From: an uncultured Bacteroidales bacterium
GTDB lineage: Bacteria; Bacteroidota; Bacteroidia; Bacteroidales; F082
Assembly: GCA_900318265.1 (NCBI GenBank)
Contig: ONKA01000015.1
Coordinates: forward strand, 1-64,000
DNA: 64,000 bases
Reading direction: 5' to 3'
The notes below the pieces were generated by a model. It was not told the DNA's origin. It saw only the letters and a list, made by a program, of their open reading frames with translations, and did not search any database. The translations under genes and the position numbers were made by a program. Positions 60,674 to 64,000 of the stretch are shown here, one piece after another; position 1 is the stretch's first letter; every line of letters starts with the position of its first letter.

Positions 60674-62248
60674 ATGCAAGAAATGATTCTCATTCTTGAC
60701 TTTGGCTCGCAGGTGACCCAATTGATTGGCCGCCGACTGCGCGAGTTGAATGTCTATTGCGAAATCCATCCCTTTAATAAAATCCCAGCCATCGGCCCTA
60801 ATGTCAAAGGCGTGATCCTTAGTGGTAGCCCGTTCTCGGTGCGTGATGAGAAGGCACCCATTGCCGACTTGTCGGGTATCAAAGGCAAGCTTCCGCTGTT
60901 GGGTATCTGCTATGGTGCACAGTTTATTGCCCAGCATTTTGGAGGTGAGGTCAATGGCAGCATCGCCCGCGAATATGGCCGTGCCATGCTGACGGTGGTC
61001 GACGAGGCATCGCCGCTGTTTAAAGGTGTTAGCAAGACTTCACAAGTGTGGATGAGCCATGGCGACACCATCACCAAGCTTCCTTCGGGCGCTCGCATCA
61101 TCGCTTCGACTGACGATGTGGAGAATGCTGCCTATAAGATTGAAGGCGAGGAGACTTACGCAGTGCAGTTCCACCCCGAGGTGTTCCACACCAAGGAAGG
61201 CCCGCAGATGTTGGCCAACTTCGCCCTTGGCGTTTGTGGCTGTAAAGGCGACTGGACGCCGGATTCCTTTATCGACAATACGGTGGCAAGTCTGAAACAG
61301 CAATTGGGCGACGACAAGGTCATCCTTGGCCTTTCGGGTGGTGTCGACAGCACCGTAGCCGCCGTGTTGCTCAACAAGGCAATTGGCAAGAACCTGACTT
61401 GTATCTTTGTGGATAACGGCTTGCTGCGCAAGAATGAGTTTGAAGATGTGCTCGACTCTTATAAGGAGATGGGACTCAATGTCATTGGTGTTCACTCCGG
61501 TCCGCTGTTCTTGCAAAAGCTGGCTGGTGTGACCGATCCAGAAGCCAAGCGCAAGGCTATCGGCTCCACGTTTATCGACGTGTTTGATGCTGAAGCTCAA
61601 AAGATTGAAGGCGCCCGCTGGCTGGCCCAAGGCACCATCTATCCCGATGTTATCGAGAGCGTAAGTGTCAACGGACCGAGCTGTAAGATCAAGTCGCATC
61701 ATAATGTTGGTGGTCTACCCGAAAAGATGAACTTGAAGATTGTGGAGCCTTTGCGCTCATTGTTCAAGGACGAGGTACGCCGTGTGGGCCGCGCCTTGGG
61801 TATCAAGCGCGAACTCATCGGCCGCCATCCTTTCCCTGGACCGAGTCTGGGCATCCGTATCTTGGGCGAAGTCACCGAAGAGAAGCTTCGCATCTTGCGC
61901 GAGGCCGACGACATCTTCATCAAGGGGCTGCGCAGTTGGCCATGCGAACTGCCGAGCGCATCCTATCCAAATGAGATGGCCGACAACCTGTATGATAGTA
62001 TCTGGCAGGCGGGTACCATCCTCCTTCCCGTGAAATCGGTTGGTGTGATGGGTGATGAACGCAGCTACGAATACACCATTGCCCTGCGTGCGGTGATCTC
62101 GACCGACGGCATGACCGCCGACTGGGTGCATCTGCCGTATGAATTCATGGCCAAGGTGTCGAATGATATTATTAATAAGGTGAAAGGCGTCAACCGTGTG
62201 TGCTACGACATCTCGTCGAAGCCGCCGGCGACTATCGAATGGGAATAA
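60674..62248 (+). CDS. guaA: GMP synthase (glutamine-hydrolysing)
   Basis: 524 residues. N-terminal class I amidotransferase with Cys79 ([10 protein letters not shown]) and the His167/Glu169 pair (QFHPEVFH). Then the PP-loop ATP pyrophosphatase SGGVDS (221-226) and the C-terminal dimerisation domain ending KPPATIEWE. Converts XMP to GMP. No purine riboswitch is seen in the 16-base leader. Confidence 0.95.
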   Translation: MQEMILILDFGSQVTQLIGRRLRELNVYCEIHPFNKIPAIGPNVKGVILSGSPFSVRDEKAPIADLSGIKGKLPLLGICYGAQFIAQHFGGEVNGSIAREYGRAMLTVVDEASPLFKGVSKTSQVWMSHGDTITKLPSGARIIASTDDVENAAYKIEGEETYAVQFHPEVFHTKEGPQMLANFALGVCGCKGDWTPDSFIDNTVASLKQQLGDDKVILGLSGGVDSTVAAVLLNKAIGKNLTCIFVDNGLLRKNEFEDVLDSYKEMGLNVIGVHSGPLFLQKLAGVTDPEAKRKAIGSTFIDVFDAEAQKIEGARWLAQGTIYPDVIESVSVNGPSCKIKSHHNVGGLPEKMNLKIVEPLRSLFKDEVRRVGRALGIKRELIGRHPFPGPSLGIRILGEVTEEKLRILREADDIFIKGLRSWPCELPSASYPNEMADNLYDSIWQAGTILLPVKSVGVMGDERSYEYTIALRAVISTDGMTADWVHLPYEFMAKVSNDIINKVKGVNRVCYDISSKPPATIEWE

Positions 62249-62256
62249 CACTGTAA

Positions 62257-64000
62257 ATGAGTAAGACAATGAAGAATAAACTGTTTTTCTTCCTCTTTTT
62301 CCTCTTAGGAATGTTGCTTTCGGGCAATGTGATGGCCCAAGAGGTTATTGAGCGTTCGACTGAGAAAACCAAGATCGGCGGCAAGGAGTACTATATGCAC
62401 CGTGTGAAACAGGGGCAGACACTCTATGGCCTGTCGAAGGCATACAACGTGACTGTTGAAGAAATAGAATTGTTGAATCCAGAGGTGAAGGACGGCTTGA
62501 AGGTTGGGCACATATTAGGTATTCCCGTCCGTCCCGTTCTAGAGCCGAAGGTGGAAGAGCCTCAGCCTGTGACGGTCAAACCAGAACCCGAGCCGGAACC
62601 TGAGCCGGAACCCGTCACTGTTAAGCCTGTGAAACCCGAGCCCAAGCAAGAGCCTGTTGTGGTGGAACCAGAACCCGATCCAGAACCGGTGAAGGTTAAG
62701 CCCGTGAAACCCGAACCCAAAGAGGAGCCTGTTGTGGTGGAACCTGTCAAACCCGAGCCAGAACCAGTTGTGGAACAAGAACCTGAGCCGGAACCCGAGC
62801 CCAAAACAGTTGTGGTGAAGCCCGTTAAGCCAGAACCAGAACCTGTTGTGGAACAGCCAAAAGAAGTAGAGACTCCTGCCGTTGTGACGCCACAATCCCA
62901 TCAGAATCCTTTCTTCGACGGTAAGGCTCGTATCGTGCAGCGCGGTGAGAGTCTTTACGATGTTGCCAAGGAATATGGCATCGACGTGGCAGATCTGAAG
63001 CAAGCCAATCCACGAATGACGTTTGAGGATCCCAAAGAGGGGACCCGCATCGTCATTCCACAAATTGCCAACGAAAACGACTATATCGTGCATTCTTGCG
63101 AATACAATGAGCGCGTTTCTTCGTTGCTGAAACGTTGGAAAGTGGACGAAAATGCTTTCAGAGCCATGAATGTTTCCGTGGGTTCCCATGTGTTTGAAAA
63201 CCAGGTGGTGCTGATCCCCATCCAACCTATAACTGATTTCTATTGGATTTCCAAGGACAATGTGCAGGAAGAGGTCGTAGAAGTGGTGGAAGAACCAGAA
63301 GAGCCTCAAGAGGTCCAAGAGCCTCGGGAGTTGGTTTTCGATTTTGATACGGGTGACATCCCTGATTGCGTCGCTTCTCCAGAAAATGCCACCAAACGTT
63401 ATCATGTGGCCCTGATGGTGCCCTTGTATTTGAATAATATCGGTGGCGTTGATCTGTCGAAAGACAAGGCTTCTAAGACCAAGAAATCACGTCCCATGTC
63501 GTTCCTTCAGTTCTATGAGGGTTTCATGATTGCCGCCGAGGCCATGGAAAAACAGGGGATGAAGCTTGATTTGACCGTCATCGACGTGACCGACAATACC
63601 GCTACTGCTGAAAATGCCGTGGCCAAGATACAGAACAAAGACCTTGATTTGATCATCGGACCTTTCTTTGGCAACTCTTTCGAAATCGTCGAGGAATATG
63701 CCAAGGCCAACGACATCGCCGTGGTCAATCCTATGACAACACGTAAATCGGTGATCGAAGACAACCCGAATGTCATCAAGGCGAAAGCGGGCGATGTGGG
63801 TATGATCTTGTCCATCTCCAACTTGGTGAAAAACCATTATCCCAATGCCAACGTATTCATCGTCAGCCGTGAGAAAGAGTCAGATTCGGCTTTTTTGGAT
63901 CAGTTGGAACACCATCTGAACATGGCCATCAATGAAGAAGTCACTGTTTCTGGTGATGAGTTCCTCCAATATGCCCGCAACGAGAGTGAGCGTTTGGAAA
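62257..64000 (+). CDS. LysM-domain protein with receptor-like periplasmic-binding domain, partial
   Basis: 581 codons are visible; the gene runs off the end. Signal peptide (about 1-27, ending VMAQ; an alternative start at the second ATG, codon 5). LysM 1 about 46-90 (MHRVKQGQTLYGLSKAYNV), a Pro/Glu/Val/Lys-rich linker about 92-212, LysM 2 about 225-268, and a possible third LysM at 275-322. From about 372 comes a type I periplasmic-binding fold (HVALMVPLYLNN; DLIIGPFFGNSFEIVEEYA). This combination is known in Bacteroidota as a peptidoglycan-anchored amino-acid-binding-like protein. Starts 8 bp after guaA. Confidence 0.85.
   Translation, partial: MSKTMKNKLFFFLFFLLGMLLSGNVMAQEVIERSTEKTKIGGKEYYMHRVKQGQTLYGLSKAYNVTVEEIELLNPEVKDGLKVGHILGIPVRPVLEPKVEEPQPVTVKPEPEPEPEPEPVTVKPVKPEPKQEPVVVEPEPDPEPVKVKPVKPEPKEEPVVVEPVKPEPEPVVEQEPEPEPEPKTVVVKPVKPEPEPVVEQPKEVETPAVVTPQSHQNPFFDGKARIVQRGESLYDVAKEYGIDVADLKQANPRMTFEDPKEGTRIVIPQIANENDYIVHSCEYNERVSSLLKRWKVDENAFRAMNVSVGSHVFENQVVLIPIQPITDFYWISKDNVQEEVVEVVEEPEEPQEVQEPRELVFDFDTGDIPDCVASPENATKRYHVALMVPLYLNNIGGVDLSKDKASKTKKSRPMSFLQFYEGFMIAAEAMEKQGMKLDLTVIDVTDNTATAENAVAKIQNKDLDLIIGPFFGNSFEIVEEYAKANDIAVVNPMTTRKSVIEDNPNVIKAKAGDVGMILSISNLVKNHYPNANVFIVSREKESDSAFLDQLEHHLNMAINEEVTVSGDEFLQYARNESERLE
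62557..62860. repeat. Coding low-complexity PEVK-like repeat region
   Basis: Reiterated codons for EPEPEP, VKPVKPEP and EPVVVEP, with three or four near-identical stretches of about 70 bases (GTTAAGCCCGTGAAACCCGA recurs). An extended, charged spacer between two LysM domains. Confidence 0.8.

Noticed and set aside
62539-63405. 288-codon minus-strand frame rich in Phe, Gly, His and Leu
   Set aside because: It is the antisense of the Pro/Glu/Val/Lys repeat in the LysM gene; repetitive coding DNA leaves the opposite strand open.

Overview
The window looks like chromosomal DNA from a member of the Bacteroidales (phylum Bacteroidota), probably from a gut or rumen species. Five observations support this. 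(1) Many genes are preceded by the Bacteroidota -7 element TAnnTTTG, usually as TATCTTTG or TATTTTTG; in three cases a TTTG lies 19-20 bp upstream. (2) Strong Shine-Dalgarno sequences are scarce. (3) Family signatures are typical of the phylum: PorQ, a C10 peptidase with a sorting-type C-terminus, TGS-type uridine kinase, bifunctional Nnr, long NusB and an OprO/P-like porin. (4) Lipoproteins carry short lipobox signals. (5) The intergenic repeats are of a kind common in this group. No rRNA, tRNA, CRISPR array, IS element or phage module was seen.

Layout. Positions 1-10.5 kb (minus strand): a secreted C10 cysteine peptidase, then a TolC / RND pump / membrane-fusion lipoprotein set, then the Tex S1-domain factor. 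10.7-16.9 kb (plus): a small membrane protein, a HAD phosphatase, NAD(P)HX repair enzyme Nnr, and a MATE exporter. Two AT-rich repeat-bearing secreted proteins are interspersed there. 16.9-23.7 kb: a secreted EEP phosphatase, a BECR-fold-like small protein, recA with a damaged 5' end, a TPR lipoprotein, uridine kinase, NadE and a 4HBT thioesterase. 23.7-34.5 kb: a 1312-residue GH2 beta-galactosidase, arginine deiminase, Aat, TruA, an AtoE-type fatty-acid transporter, an Fe-S aldo/keto reductase, ferritin and reverse-type rubrerythrin. 34.6-43.9 kb: a Dabb protein, NusB, PorQ, RecF, a DciA-like DUF721 protein, an AddB-like nuclease, and a MurU-like / AmgK-like pair in which the kinase is fused to a RapZ C-terminal domain.

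The accessory core is at 44.0-54.6 kb. It is a type I restriction-modification locus (hsdM, small membrane gene, hsdS, ... hsdR) with three extra genes between hsdS and hsdR. The first two are a PD-(D/E)XK-type protein and an SF2 helicase joined by an ATGA overlap, which together resemble a compact Hachiman (HamA/HamB) defence pair. The third is a DUF4143-type AAA ATPase with its own promoter and two palindromic operator-like sites. The stretch from hsdS TRD2 to the helicase is visibly more AT-rich than its neighbours. I regard this nested defence island as the best candidate for a notable system in the window.

54.6-64 kb is again housekeeping: a YeiH-family exporter with a small membrane partner, an OprO/P-like porin, IPP isomerase, a GxxExxY protein, a YchF-type GTPase, a PrsW-family protease, GuaA, and a LysM protein with a receptor-like domain that runs off the end.

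A second theme is repeats. Several families of short palindromic or tandem elements occupy intergenic gaps. Two families have been inserted in frame inside coding regions, both in the MurU-like/AmgK-RapZ pair. All family assignments are from reading the sequence; no database search was run.
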